Origin: Pseudomonadota bacterium
GTDB taxonomy: Bacteria > Desulfobacterota > Desulfobacteria > Desulfobacterales > Desulfobacteraceae
Assembly (NCBI GenBank): GCA_018821535.1
Contig: JAHJLV010000053.1
Location: forward strand, 154,607 to 218,606
DNA length: 64,000 nucleotides
Direction of reading: 5' to 3'
Below, piece by piece: positions 26,616 to 34,470 of this stretch; the first letter of the stretch is position 1; the number at the start of each line of letters is the position of its first letter. The translations under genes were made by a program, and so were the position numbers. The notes beneath the pieces are model-generated. The model saw only the letters and a program-made list of their open reading frames with translations, was not told where the DNA came from and ran no database searches.

Positions 26616-27950
26616 TTAATTGCCCTCTTCAAAAATAGTTTTTTCCATGACCTCAAAAATGATATCTCCGAAAAATTTAATTTCCATTCCGAGTTCATAA
26701 TGTTCAACAATGTCTTCAAGGCCGGAATGACAGTTATGACAGGGAGCGATCAGAACCTGCGCCCCGGTCCGTTTAAGCTGACGGCTTTTTTCCTTGTTAT
26801 TGACCATCCGGGTGCCTTTCCATGGCGGGCCGCAGTTGATAACGCCGCCACCAGCGCCGCAGCAGTAATTGTGTTCTTTATTCGGGGTCATTTCGATAAA
26901 ATTTTCACACAGTATATTCACAATTTCCCTGGCTTTATGGTGAAGACCGCGTCCCCTGGAAATATTGCATGGATCATGCAGCGTAACGGATTTCTTGTAT
27001 TTTTCCTTCACCTTGATTCTGCCGGTAGTCAGCAGAAAATGGTAAAAATCAATGGCATGAATCAGTTCTATCGGCGGAGCAGTCCAGCCCACCCAGCGGT
27101 TGCCCACATCATAAACCGAGCGGAAGGCATGGCCGCATTCGCCCATGACAATTTTTTTGACATGCAGATTTGCCGCAGCTTCATAATGGATTCTGGCAAT
27201 CCGGCCCGAGGTCTCAAAATCACCGGTATACATGGCCATATTGGAGTTGTCCCAGCCCGGAGTGGACGGCATGGTCCAGTTGACATTGGCGGCATGCATG
27301 ATGGTTGCCATCTGGTAAATCAACCCGGCCTGGAATTTGGGTTCCGGTGCAATCACCGAATACATGATATCAGACCCGTCCTTGTCCAGGGGAATTCTTA
27401 AATCCTCAAATTCTTCTCTGGCATCTTCTTCCTGCCACTGGAGGGTGTCAATCCATTCGTCCTGTTTGACCCACATCTGGTTGCCTGTGGCAGCATGGGA
27501 ATTGACTGTGTCCTGAATATACAGCGGGGTGATCTCCAGTTTGTGAATGATCCGCCGGACCGTCAGCATCATATAGGCAATATCAATGCCGAACGGGCAA
27601 TACATGGAGCATCGTTTACAGACATTGCATTCGGTATGGGCAATTCTTACGGCATCAGATAAAAATTCTCTGGATACCCTGCCTTTTTTGTTGATCATTT
27701 CCAGGATCGTCTGCTTAACCTTTGCCGCAGGGGAGTACTGGGGCGCTCTGTCATTGGACAGAAAAACGCTGCAGGCATCTGAACATAAGCCGCACCGCAT
27801 GCAGGTCTGCACATATGCCTTGAAACGGGCTCCGGTTTCTTTTTCCAGTACCTGGTTGATTACACTGGCTATTTTTTCCGGTGTCAGCTTTGCCAGACCA
27901 GCTTCAACACCTTCATCAATTACTTTTTTATTTGTTTTTACGTCCTGCAT
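26616..27950 (-). CDS. tmcB: HdrD-like iron-sulfur subunit TmcB
   Basis: A 444-residue cytoplasmic subunit related to HdrD, DsrK and HmcF. Two 4Fe-4S motifs are near the N-terminus (CMRCGLCSDACS and CNVCKRCSMYCPFGID). Two CCG-type cysteine domains follow (HDPCNISRG, NYCCGAGGG and APCHNCHSG), which bind the noncubane or catalytic cluster in heterodisulfide reductases. It probably passes electrons between the membrane subunit TmcC and a cytoplasmic partner in sulfate respiration. It lies between tmcC and tmcA on the same strand. The assignment rests on fold and neighbours together. Confidence 0.93.
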   Translation of the reverse strand: MQDVKTNKKVIDEGVEAGLAKLTPEKIASVINQVLEKETGARFKAYVQTCMRCGLCSDACSVFLSNDRAPQYSPAAKVKQTILEMINKKGRVSREFLSDAVRIAHTECNVCKRCSMYCPFGIDIAYMMLTVRRIIHKLEITPLYIQDTVNSHAATGNQMWVKQDEWIDTLQWQEEDAREEFEDLRIPLDKDGSDIMYSVIAPEPKFQAGLIYQMATIMHAANVNWTMPSTPGWDNSNMAMYTGDFETSGRIARIHYEAAANLHVKKIVMGECGHAFRSVYDVGNRWVGWTAPPIELIHAIDFYHFLLTTGRIKVKEKYKKSVTLHDPCNISRGRGLHHKAREIVNILCENFIEMTPNKEHNYCCGAGGGVINCGPPWKGTRMVNNKEKSRQLKRTGAQVLIAPCHNCHSGLEDIVEHYELGMEIKFFGDIIFEVMEKTIFEEGN

Positions 27951-28009
27951 GAATTTCTCCTTTTATTACCAGACCTGGTTTGTCAGGCTGGAGCTTACCA
28001 GACCAGTTT

Positions 28010-28669
28010 TTACCAATCTTTGGAATGTCTGACACCACCGAATTCAGAAGCGGTGTAGGCGCGTGTTAACGGGGCCAGAATCATATGAAAGAACCGGGTA
28101 AAAGGTATTAAAATCAACATAAGTTCCCCGGAAATGACATGAATGATTACCATCCACTGGTAGGCAAAAAACTGGTGGTAGGCAATAAAACCGCTGATAA
28201 ACGGCAGGGCCACAAGTATGATGAAAACATAATCAGACAATCCGGTTAAAAATTTGACTTCCGGCACCATCCTCCGTCGAATGGCAAAGAAAATCAGGGC
28301 ACAGATAACCGCCACAGTGAAAATATCTGCCAGCCAGTCGCTCACTGTCCACCAGGACAGGTTGAAATTTTCTTCAATCAGGATGACATGGGATAATAAA
28401 AAGAGCGGCGTCAAGAACAGTAAAATGTGGAAAATGTACGATACTGCATAAAACACAGGGCTTTTTCTGGTGCTTACCGGCAAAAAAGGAACCAGCCATA
28501 CAAGGATGGACCGCAGACTGAATTTCACAGACAGAAACGTGAACATAAAATTTTCTTTTTCACGGGTGAGTCTGAAAATCTGAAGCAGTCTGAAAACAAT
28601 ACCGATGAAACATATTCCAAAGGAAATCCAGACCATGGGGCCTGTGATGAACTGGATAAAGGAATGCAT
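28010..28669 (-). CDS. tmcC: Membrane cytochrome b-like subunit TmcC
   Basis: A 219-residue integral membrane protein with about five to six helices, of the NarI/DsrM/HmcE type. Histidines that could bind heme b occur in helices (YIFHILLFLTPLFLLSH, YQWMVIIHVISG). It should anchor the Tmc complex and move electrons between periplasmic TmcA and cytoplasmic TmcB, probably through a quinone or heme b. It is 12 bp downstream of tmcD and 59 bp upstream of tmcB. Confidence 0.9.
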   Translation of the reverse strand: MHSFIQFITGPMVWISFGICFIGIVFRLLQIFRLTREKENFMFTFLSVKFSLRSILVWLVPFLPVSTRKSPVFYAVSYIFHILLFLTPLFLLSHVILIEENFNLSWWTVSDWLADIFTVAVICALIFFAIRRRMVPEVKFLTGLSDYVFIILVALPFISGFIAYHQFFAYQWMVIIHVISGELMLILIPFTRFFHMILAPLTRAYTASEFGGVRHSKDW

Positions 28670-28681
28670 ATTTTTCTCCTT

Positions 28682-29965
28682 TTACAAGACCTTGTCCAGG
28701 GACAGGGTCTGTCGGTAATAGATACCGTTTTTAATCGCTTTTAAAAGAATTTTGTCGCTGCCCGGGCTGATGGCCGGTTCAAACATCATGTCAAAATCAT
28801 TTTGATACACCTTGCCATTCACCACCAGATAATACCGATTGTTTTTTTCCATGCGGGTGGCTGCAATTTTGGTGTCGGCACTGATTACAGGCGCCCACAG
28901 CTTATCTGCCTTAAGACCCCATGGGGTGACGTTGCCATTGCGGATGACAGCGAGATCCCAGAGATCATTATCCTTGAACAGGGCAATCAAGAGTTCAGCA
29001 TTGTCTGAATAAAACAGTTCAGAGATCATGGTGTTGCACTGGAAATTCAACAGGGTGTTGTTTTCACAGATACCCCATCTGCCAAAGGTTTCACTGACCA
29101 CAGCTGCAATTTTACCCGTGCTGTCATGAACAGTCGGTTTCCATAATTGTTCAAAAGGCCGGTTCCAGAAATCTGAATCATCCTTGAACAGATGCCATTT
29201 GCCGTTCTGGCGAACCGGCGCAATAATCGATGCGCCATGGTTTATAAAACACGGTTCCCAGGCAAATTGAAAATTTGACTTCCAGGGTCCGCTGTTGGTG
29301 GCAATAGAATAATCCAGCCGGCTTCTGCGTATGGAAAAAGCGGTTTTTTCTTCTGTGGAATCAAAACAGATGCTTTCAATATTCACATAGCGTTCAGATT
29401 GTAATTCTCCGTTGACTGCCACACAGAAAAGTCCTGCGGCAAAGGCTTCAATATCGGCCTGATCCATATGGTCCACCTGGACAACCGCTGCAGAATTTCC
29501 AAGAGGTCCCAGCAGGGTGCCGGAGATGTTTTTATAGAGGGTTTCCCAGGTTGTGTCGTTGACTGACATGCCGTATTCGGAATCCTGTTGAATTGCAGCA
29601 CTGATAAAAGATCCATCCGGTGAAAATTTTAAATCCCAGGCATAATCAAACCGGCCTTCCCAGCACTCACCATCCACACAGACAGTCCATTCTTCGTCGC
29701 TGGCGGTCAATGCGGCCAGTCGTCCGTCCGGCCCGAATTTCAGTGCCCAGGCTTTTTCAAAGGTCTCCTCCCAGGTTTCTCCATTTTTGCAGACTGAAAA
29801 TTCTGCGTCATCAACATTTACAATTGCGGCAATGCTTTCACCATCCGGGCTTGCACAAGGTTCCTGTACCCAGTTGAATTCGTCTTCCCATTCTTTTACG
29901 GGAATCTGTTTTTCAGGCGTCTGCCAGTCCCAGGTGCTTTTATCGTTCAAGATTTTATCATTCAT
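28682..29965 (-). CDS. tmcD: Tryptophan-rich repeat subunit TmcD
   Basis: A 427-residue soluble protein of repeated units of about 40-45 residues built around W-x-x-x-F and SPDG/GPDG turns (NGETWEETFEKAWALKFGPD, DGECWEGRFDYAWDLKFSPDG, GPWKSNFQFAWEPCF), a beta-propeller-like pattern. It matches the unusual tryptophan-rich TmcD of the Tmc complex, whose job is not known; a cytoplasmic scaffold is likely. It overlaps the stop of the upstream response regulator by 4 bp. The gene order here is D-C-B-A, the reverse of the A-B-C-D order I know from Desulfovibrio. Confidence 0.85.
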   Translation of the reverse strand: MNDKILNDKSTWDWQTPEKQIPVKEWEDEFNWVQEPCASPDGESIAAIVNVDDAEFSVCKNGETWEETFEKAWALKFGPDGRLAALTASDEEWTVCVDGECWEGRFDYAWDLKFSPDGSFISAAIQQDSEYGMSVNDTTWETLYKNISGTLLGPLGNSAAVVQVDHMDQADIEAFAAGLFCVAVNGELQSERYVNIESICFDSTEEKTAFSIRRSRLDYSIATNSGPWKSNFQFAWEPCFINHGASIIAPVRQNGKWHLFKDDSDFWNRPFEQLWKPTVHDSTGKIAAVVSETFGRWGICENNTLLNFQCNTMISELFYSDNAELLIALFKDNDLWDLAVIRNGNVTPWGLKADKLWAPVISADTKIAATRMEKNNRYYLVVNGKVYQNDFDMMFEPAISPGSDKILLKAIKNGIYYRQTLSLDKVL

Positions 29966-30354
29966 TGGGTTTCTCCGGTCTTAATTATTTCATCAAGAAT
30001 TGTGTCAATGGATGCAATGCATAAGGGTTTTTCTATGAGTGCATCAATTTTGTTTTTTGATATTTCAGATCTGAGTTCATCATTTGTCAGTGTGGCCATC
30101 AGGATTCTTGCGGTCCCGGGTTTATCAACAGCCACCTGTTTCAACAGCGTCATTCCATCCATGTCCGGCAAAAAATAATCTGCAATGACCACATCAATAT
30201 CCTGATATTTAAAGGCATTCAGCCCTTCTTCCCCGGATTTGAATATCAGGAGTTTAAAGCGCTCGTTTTTCAGAAAAGTGCTTAAAGATTCCCTGATATA
30301 TTTGTCATTGTCAATGATCATGATCTGAACGGCTTTTGCTGTTTCTTTTTTCAT
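29962..30354 (-). CDS. Single-domain response regulator leading the tmc operon
   Basis: About 130 residues, a receiver only. It has IIDNDK in place of the acidic pair, an intact acceptor Asp (VIADYFLPDMDG) and Lys in IEKPL. With no output domain it probably acts by protein contact, possibly on TmcD or the Usp protein, or as a phosphate shuttle. Its end overlaps tmcD by 4 bp, so it belongs to the operon. The ATG at 30354 follows GGGAG, though at short spacing; the ATG at 30369 has no ribosome site. Confidence 0.87.
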   Translation of the reverse strand: MKKETAKAVQIMIIDNDKYIRESLSTFLKNERFKLLIFKSGEEGLNAFKYQDIDVVIADYFLPDMDGMTLLKQVAVDKPGTARILMATLTNDELRSEISKNKIDALIEKPLCIASIDTILDEIIKTGETQ

Positions 30355-30391
30355 GAGCTCCCTGTCCATTTGTTATATCGGCACCCATAAT

Positions 30392-30407
30392 AGCATGAAA
30401 CATGCCA
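30392..30407 (-). promoter_or_regulatory. Sigma-54-like -24/-12 promoter of the tmc operon
   Basis: On the minus strand TGGCATGTTTCATGCT matches the consensus TGGCACGNNNNTTGCW with two mismatches and the exact 10-base spacing between GG and GC. Transcription would start near 30381, giving a 27-nt leader before the regulator gene. The same bases form a GCATG-AAA-CATGC palindrome, so an operator is the alternative. Confidence 0.5.
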
Positions 30408-30409
30408 CA

Positions 30410-30439
30410 GATATAAAAAATTATATTCTCTTTTATATC
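30410..30439. repeat. Inverted repeat just upstream of the tmc promoter
   Basis: GATATAAAA (30410-30418) and TTTTATATC (30431-30439) are perfect complements with a 12-nt loop, right behind the -24 element. It could be an activator or repressor site; it has no terminator character of its own. Confidence 0.45.
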
Positions 30440-30487
30440 AGATGGTTGGAGAAAAGGATGTTTCAGTTTGATTTGAAATATTGAAAG

Positions 30488-30534
30488 ATTGCGAAAAATT
30501 TTTATCAGATTTCAGAAGAATTCGCAATTTTTCT
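30488..30534. terminator. Possible terminator after proX
   Basis: ATTGCGAA (30488-30495) pairs perfectly with TTCGCAAT (30521-30528), with a long 25-nt loop. T-runs lie on both sides (TTTTTC after the plus-strand stem, CTTTC after the minus-strand stem). It sits 30-75 bp after the proX stop, so it may close the proVWX transcript. The long loop makes it uncertain. Confidence 0.4.
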
Positions 30535-30563
30535 AAATATGAACCTAATCCGGCGGCATAAGA

Positions 30564-31595
30564 TTATCTGATCTGGACCGCAGCTGTCTTGCGGGATTGG
30601 GACAGCCATTTATCCCACGTGGTTTTATTTTTTGCGATCCATTCATCCACATGGCGTTCAATATCTTTCCGGGATTTTTCTCCCTGGCTCATGCGCGTAT
30701 TCTGCTCGTTGATATCTGCCAGCGACAGGGTGAATATCTCAAAGAATTTTCTGGCCACAGGATTTTTTTCAACAAATTTTTTGTTGGCCACAATCTGTAT
30801 GTCGGATACCACATATCCCAGTTTGACAGGGTCAGAAACAGCACCGTCGACACCGGTCTGTGTCATTCTGTCAACAGCCACTGCCTGATCTTTGTTCGGT
30901 ATAATTTCAGGCACATTGATCCACATGACATCCGTGCCGGGTTTGAGCTTGAAAACCGTCCAGTTCGGTGTCCATGTGTAAAAAAAGATCGGCGCTCCTG
31001 CCTTGTAAGATCCCATGGCAGAAGCCATCCCGGCCTCATATGATGCCTTTACCGGGTTGATATGGTCTTTGAGCTCATACACGTTCATATGATGCGCAAT
31101 GATTTTTTCACATCCCCAGCCCGGCGGGCAGGCGGTCAGATCGGCTTTGCCGTCGTTGTTCCGGTCAAAGGCTTTTTTAACTTCAGGGCGTTTAAAATCA
31201 TCCAGGGATTTTATGTTGTATTTTTCAACTGCAGCTTTTGATACCAGATATCCCTGCAACCCGCCGGCCTTGACAACATATCCGTATTTTCCTGCTTTTT
31301 CGTCAAAATCTTTGGGCAGCTGACCATTGTGCATGGGGAACCAGCCATTACACCAGTAATCAACATCCCCCAGAACCACGGATTTATAAAAGATCGGATT
31401 GGTCAGGTCTTTTGGCTTTTCAACATCAAATCCAAGTGCTGTCAGACCTCTTCGGACCAGCGCTTCCTGGAAAAAACCGGTGTTCCAGGTCGCCCTTGCC
31501 GGCTTGACTGTTACCCCTTTTGCTGCGGCCGGTAGGACCGGCAGCATTAACATCAACATAATGATTATTCCAAAAAACGTTTTTATTCCACGCAT
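30564..31595 (-). CDS. proX: Glycine betaine/proline ABC transporter substrate-binding protein
   Basis: 343 residues with a signal peptide (FFGIIIMLMLMLPVLPAAAKG). The mature part is a type II solute-binding fold with the aromatic residues used to cage quaternary ammonium groups, for example VDYWCNGWFPMHN, CPPGWGCEK and FYTWTPNW. It should bind glycine betaine or proline betaine in the periplasm and deliver it to ProW/ProV during osmotic stress. Third gene of the operon proV-proW-proX, 21 bp after proW. Confidence 0.93.
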   Translation of the reverse strand: MRGIKTFFGIIIMLMLMLPVLPAAAKGVTVKPARATWNTGFFQEALVRRGLTALGFDVEKPKDLTNPIFYKSVVLGDVDYWCNGWFPMHNGQLPKDFDEKAGKYGYVVKAGGLQGYLVSKAAVEKYNIKSLDDFKRPEVKKAFDRNNDGKADLTACPPGWGCEKIIAHHMNVYELKDHINPVKASYEAGMASAMGSYKAGAPIFFYTWTPNWTVFKLKPGTDVMWINVPEIIPNKDQAVAVDRMTQTGVDGAVSDPVKLGYVVSDIQIVANKKFVEKNPVARKFFEIFTLSLADINEQNTRMSQGEKSRKDIERHVDEWIAKNKTTWDKWLSQSRKTAAVQIR

Positions 31596-31616
31596 ACATA
31601 ACTCCTTTGTGTTTGA

Positions 31617-32453
31617 TTATTCATATTTTTTCCCTGCCATGGACTGGGTAATCCGGTCCAGCACCATGGCCAGCAGGACAATGCTCAATCCTGCGACAAC
31701 GGCCAGCCCGATATCCAGCGTGTTTAACCCGAGAATTACCGGAGACCCAAGTCCGCCTGCACCGATAAGGGATGCGATAACGACCATTGCAAGTGCCATC
31801 ATGATGGTCTGGTTTAAGCCGGCAAGGATTGTCGGCAGTGCTAACGGAATTTGAACCTTGAGCAGTACCTGGGTACGGGTGGCGCCAAACGCCAAAGCCG
31901 CCTCCACAAGTTCCGGATGAACCTGGCGGATACCCAGGCTGGTCAGACGGATAATCGGCGGCATGGCAAATATAATGGTGGCCAGAACACCTGCGACATT
32001 GCCCACGGAAAAAAGCATGACAATGGGAACCAGATATACAAAAGACGGGGTGGTCTGCATTGCATCCAGAAAAGGTCGAAGTATTTTTTCAAACCGGTCG
32101 TTTCTGCCTGTGGCAATCCCGAAAGGCACCCCCACAATGGTGCAGAACAGCACGGATGCCAGAACCATGGCCAGGGTCGTCATAGTGTCTTCCCAGAATC
32201 CCAGAAATCCGATAAAGGTCATGGCAACAAGGGTGAAAACTGCCAGTCCCCAGCCGGAAAACCGCCATGCACAGATCGCCAGAAACAAGATGACAATCAC
32301 AGGCGGGATCGCATTCAAACCGGTATCAAATCCTGACAGGGTCTGTTCCACAGGCCATTTGATCAATTGGAAAAATTCACGGTGATTATCCACAAGCCAC
32401 TCAACAAAAGTGGTGATCCAACGCTCCAGTGGAATTAATTTTTCTTCAAACAT
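31617..32453 (-). CDS. proW: Glycine betaine/proline ABC transporter permease
   Basis: About 278 residues with six or more membrane helices. It carries the permease coupling loop (EAALAFGATRTQVLLKVQIP) with the conserved alanine and glycine that contact the ATPase. The start is taken at 32453 because GGAG lies 6 bases upstream; the ATG at 32465 has no good ribosome site. It forms the membrane channel of the ProVWX importer between the ATPase and the binding-protein genes. Confidence 0.93.
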   Translation of the reverse strand: MFEEKLIPLERWITTFVEWLVDNHREFFQLIKWPVEQTLSGFDTGLNAIPPVIVILFLAICAWRFSGWGLAVFTLVAMTFIGFLGFWEDTMTTLAMVLASVLFCTIVGVPFGIATGRNDRFEKILRPFLDAMQTTPSFVYLVPIVMLFSVGNVAGVLATIIFAMPPIIRLTSLGIRQVHPELVEAALAFGATRTQVLLKVQIPLALPTILAGLNQTIMMALAMVVIASLIGAGGLGSPVILGLNTLDIGLAVVAGLSIVLLAMVLDRITQSMAGKKYE

Positions 32454-32480
32454 GATACGCTCCATTCCATATTTTAAAGG

Positions 32481-33689
32481 TTAAACCGGGAGGTGTTTTT
32501 CTGATTTATGAAGGGTTTTAAGGAATCTGTTTTTGGAAACCACGCCCCTGAATATATTGTTTTCATCCACCACGGGTACGGGCCATGGCCTGGATGCAAC
32601 TTCCGGCAGGATGTCCTGCATATTGTCATGGGTCATGGCCGTATGAACATCTGGCAAAAAACATGTGTCAATGGGTTCTCCGGTTCTGTTATCCTCGACG
32701 GCCTGCTGAAGGGAATCAACAGATACAATGCCCAGAAACTGATGTCTGGAATTCAGGACATACCCGTGATTAAAATCTTTGGCATTTAACAGCTCCAGCG
32801 TTGCACGGATTCCGCCCTTTCTGGTTTTGACAATGGTCGGATGGGTGTTTGTGACAATTTCACCAGCTGAAATCACATTGGTAGGATCCACCCCCCTGAA
32901 AAAGGCCCGGACATAATCATCTGCCGGATTCTGCAGGATTTCTTCGGGTGTGCCCACCTGAACTACCCGTCCGCCTTCCATTATGGCAATCCGGTCGCCG
33001 ATCCGTAAGGCTTCATCCAGATCGTGAGAAATAAAGACAATGGTTCGGTCACTGTTTTCCTGGAGGGTTAACAGTTCATCCTGCATTTCCGTCCGGATCA
33101 GCGGATCCAAAGCAGAAAACGCCTCATCCATCAGGATAATATCCGGATCCACAGCCAGTCCTCTGGCAAGCCCGACCCGCTGCTGCATGCCACCGCTGAG
33201 CTGCTTGGGATAGTGACCTTCCCATCCCTGGAGCCCGACCTGGCTCAGTGCATCCCTGGCCCGTTCTTCTCTTTTGCCCTTGCTTTCACCGGCCAGCGCC
33301 AGGCCAAATGCTGCATTTTCCAGAACCGTGAGGTGGGGCATCAGTGCAAAAGACTGAAAAACCATGCTCATATTTTTTAATCTGAACTGTACAAGATTGT
33401 CGTGTGTCATCCGGGTAATGTCCTGGCCGTTGATAAGGATTTTTCCGCTGGAAGGTTCAATCAACCGGTTCAGCATTCTGACCAGTGTGGATTTTCCTGA
33501 TCCGGACAGGCCCATGACAACAAAAATTTCTCCTTCCTGGATGGTGAAATTCGCATTGTCGACGCCCACGGTCATGCCGGTTTTTTCATGGATATCCTGT
33601 TTGGTGTCCCCGTTTTGAAGTGCTTTGATGGCTTTGTCCGGGTCCGGTCCGAATATTTTATACAGATTCTGGATGATAATTTTATCCAT
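32481..33689 (-). CDS. proV: Glycine betaine/proline ABC transporter ATP-binding protein
   Basis: 402 residues. The ATPase core has Walker A (GLSGSGKST), the signature LSGGMQQRVG, Walker B (IILMDEAFSALD) and the switch histidine (FISHDLDEAL). The C-terminal 120 residues contain two CBS motifs (YVLNSRHQFLGIVSVDSL and WPVPVVDENNIFRGVVS), which in OpuA/ProV proteins sense ionic strength. It powers betaine import. First gene of the operon, divergent from the MarR regulator across 281 bp. Confidence 0.94.
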   Translation of the reverse strand: MDKIIIQNLYKIFGPDPDKAIKALQNGDTKQDIHEKTGMTVGVDNANFTIQEGEIFVVMGLSGSGKSTLVRMLNRLIEPSSGKILINGQDITRMTHDNLVQFRLKNMSMVFQSFALMPHLTVLENAAFGLALAGESKGKREERARDALSQVGLQGWEGHYPKQLSGGMQQRVGLARGLAVDPDIILMDEAFSALDPLIRTEMQDELLTLQENSDRTIVFISHDLDEALRIGDRIAIMEGGRVVQVGTPEEILQNPADDYVRAFFRGVDPTNVISAGEIVTNTHPTIVKTRKGGIRATLELLNAKDFNHGYVLNSRHQFLGIVSVDSLQQAVEDNRTGEPIDTCFLPDVHTAMTHDNMQDILPEVASRPWPVPVVDENNIFRGVVSKNRFLKTLHKSEKHLPV

Positions 33690-33788
33690 GACAGTGTTTC
33701 CCTGTTTTTGATTTGAACTATAATTATATATCGAATACGATGCATAATGTCAAATTCATCATAGGTTCGAGACAGCGATACTGTTGTT

Positions 33789-33824
33789 ATAATTTATTGG
33801 TATAAAATGATTTTTATAAATTAT
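33789..33824. promoter_or_regulatory. Possible MarR-type operator between proV and its regulator
   Basis: ATAATTTAT (33789-33797) and ATAAATTAT (33816-33824) are exact complements separated by 18 bp, in the 281-bp divergent region. A TATAAT sequence overlaps the left arm. Because the region is very AT-rich the match could be chance; the position suits a regulator of proVWX. Confidence 0.35.
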
Positions 33825-33970
33825 CATGGATTTTTATCGGATGGATATATATTTTGAATACATTGTTTAATGCTTGAAAAAAAATTGAGTGTAAAATGGT
33901 TTAATCTGGGCTAAGGTAATCGAGTGCAAATTTAATTTGAATTTATTTTCATGGAGAAATTGCAGACAGC

Positions 33971-34462
33971 ATGGATGAAAGTCGCAGCAGAGAATTACTG
34001 ATTTCGATTCGTAAAATTATTCAGGCCATTGATATCCATTCCAGAATGCTGAATAAAAGATTCGGTCTGACCGGCCCTCAGTTGATTGTGATGCAGGAAA
34101 TCGCCAGTCACGGTCAGATTTCTATCACGCCGTTGTCGAGAATAACCAGCCTTCGTCAGGCCACAGTCACGGACATCACCCAGCGCCTGGAAGCAAAAGG
34201 ATATATTTCCCGAAAAAAAAATAAGGATGATAAACGCGCGACCAGCCTCTTTCTGACAGATGCGGGGAAAAAAATCATTGACCAGCTGCCGCCGCTTTTG
34301 CAGGAAAAATTTACAGAACGGTTTTCCGGCATGGCAGACTGGGAACAATTAATGGTCTTAAGCGCATTTGAACGGGTGGTGAGCCTGATGTCGGCTGAAG
34401 AAATCGACGCGTCTCCTGTTCTTTTGACCGGGCCGTTACAAAAAGAAAACGATGAAGAATAA
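33971..34462 (+). CDS. MarR-family transcriptional regulator
   Basis: 163 residues with a complete winged helix-turn-helix (about 35-110): ISITPLSRITSLRQATVTDITQRLEAKGYISRKKN, with the wing DDKRATSLFLTDAG. MarR-like proteins often control compatible-solute genes (the EctR/OpcR type), and this gene is divergent from proVWX, so it probably controls betaine uptake. The effector is unknown. The start follows ATGGAGAAATTGCAG, with GGAG about 14-17 bases upstream, which is rather far. The sigma-54 activator gene ends 8 bp beyond its stop, convergent. Confidence 0.88.
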   Translation: MDESRSRELLISIRKIIQAIDIHSRMLNKRFGLTGPQLIVMQEIASHGQISITPLSRITSLRQATVTDITQRLEAKGYISRKKNKDDKRATSLFLTDAGKKIIDQLPPLLQEKFTERFSGMADWEQLMVLSAFERVVSLMSAEEIDASPVLLTGPLQKENDEE

Positions 34463-34470
34463 ATCTCAGG

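Noticed and set aside
25340..27401. Plus-strand frames of 215 and 233 codons
   Set aside because: Antisense to the Usp and tmcB genes; they have no recognisable domains and no ribosome site worth the name.
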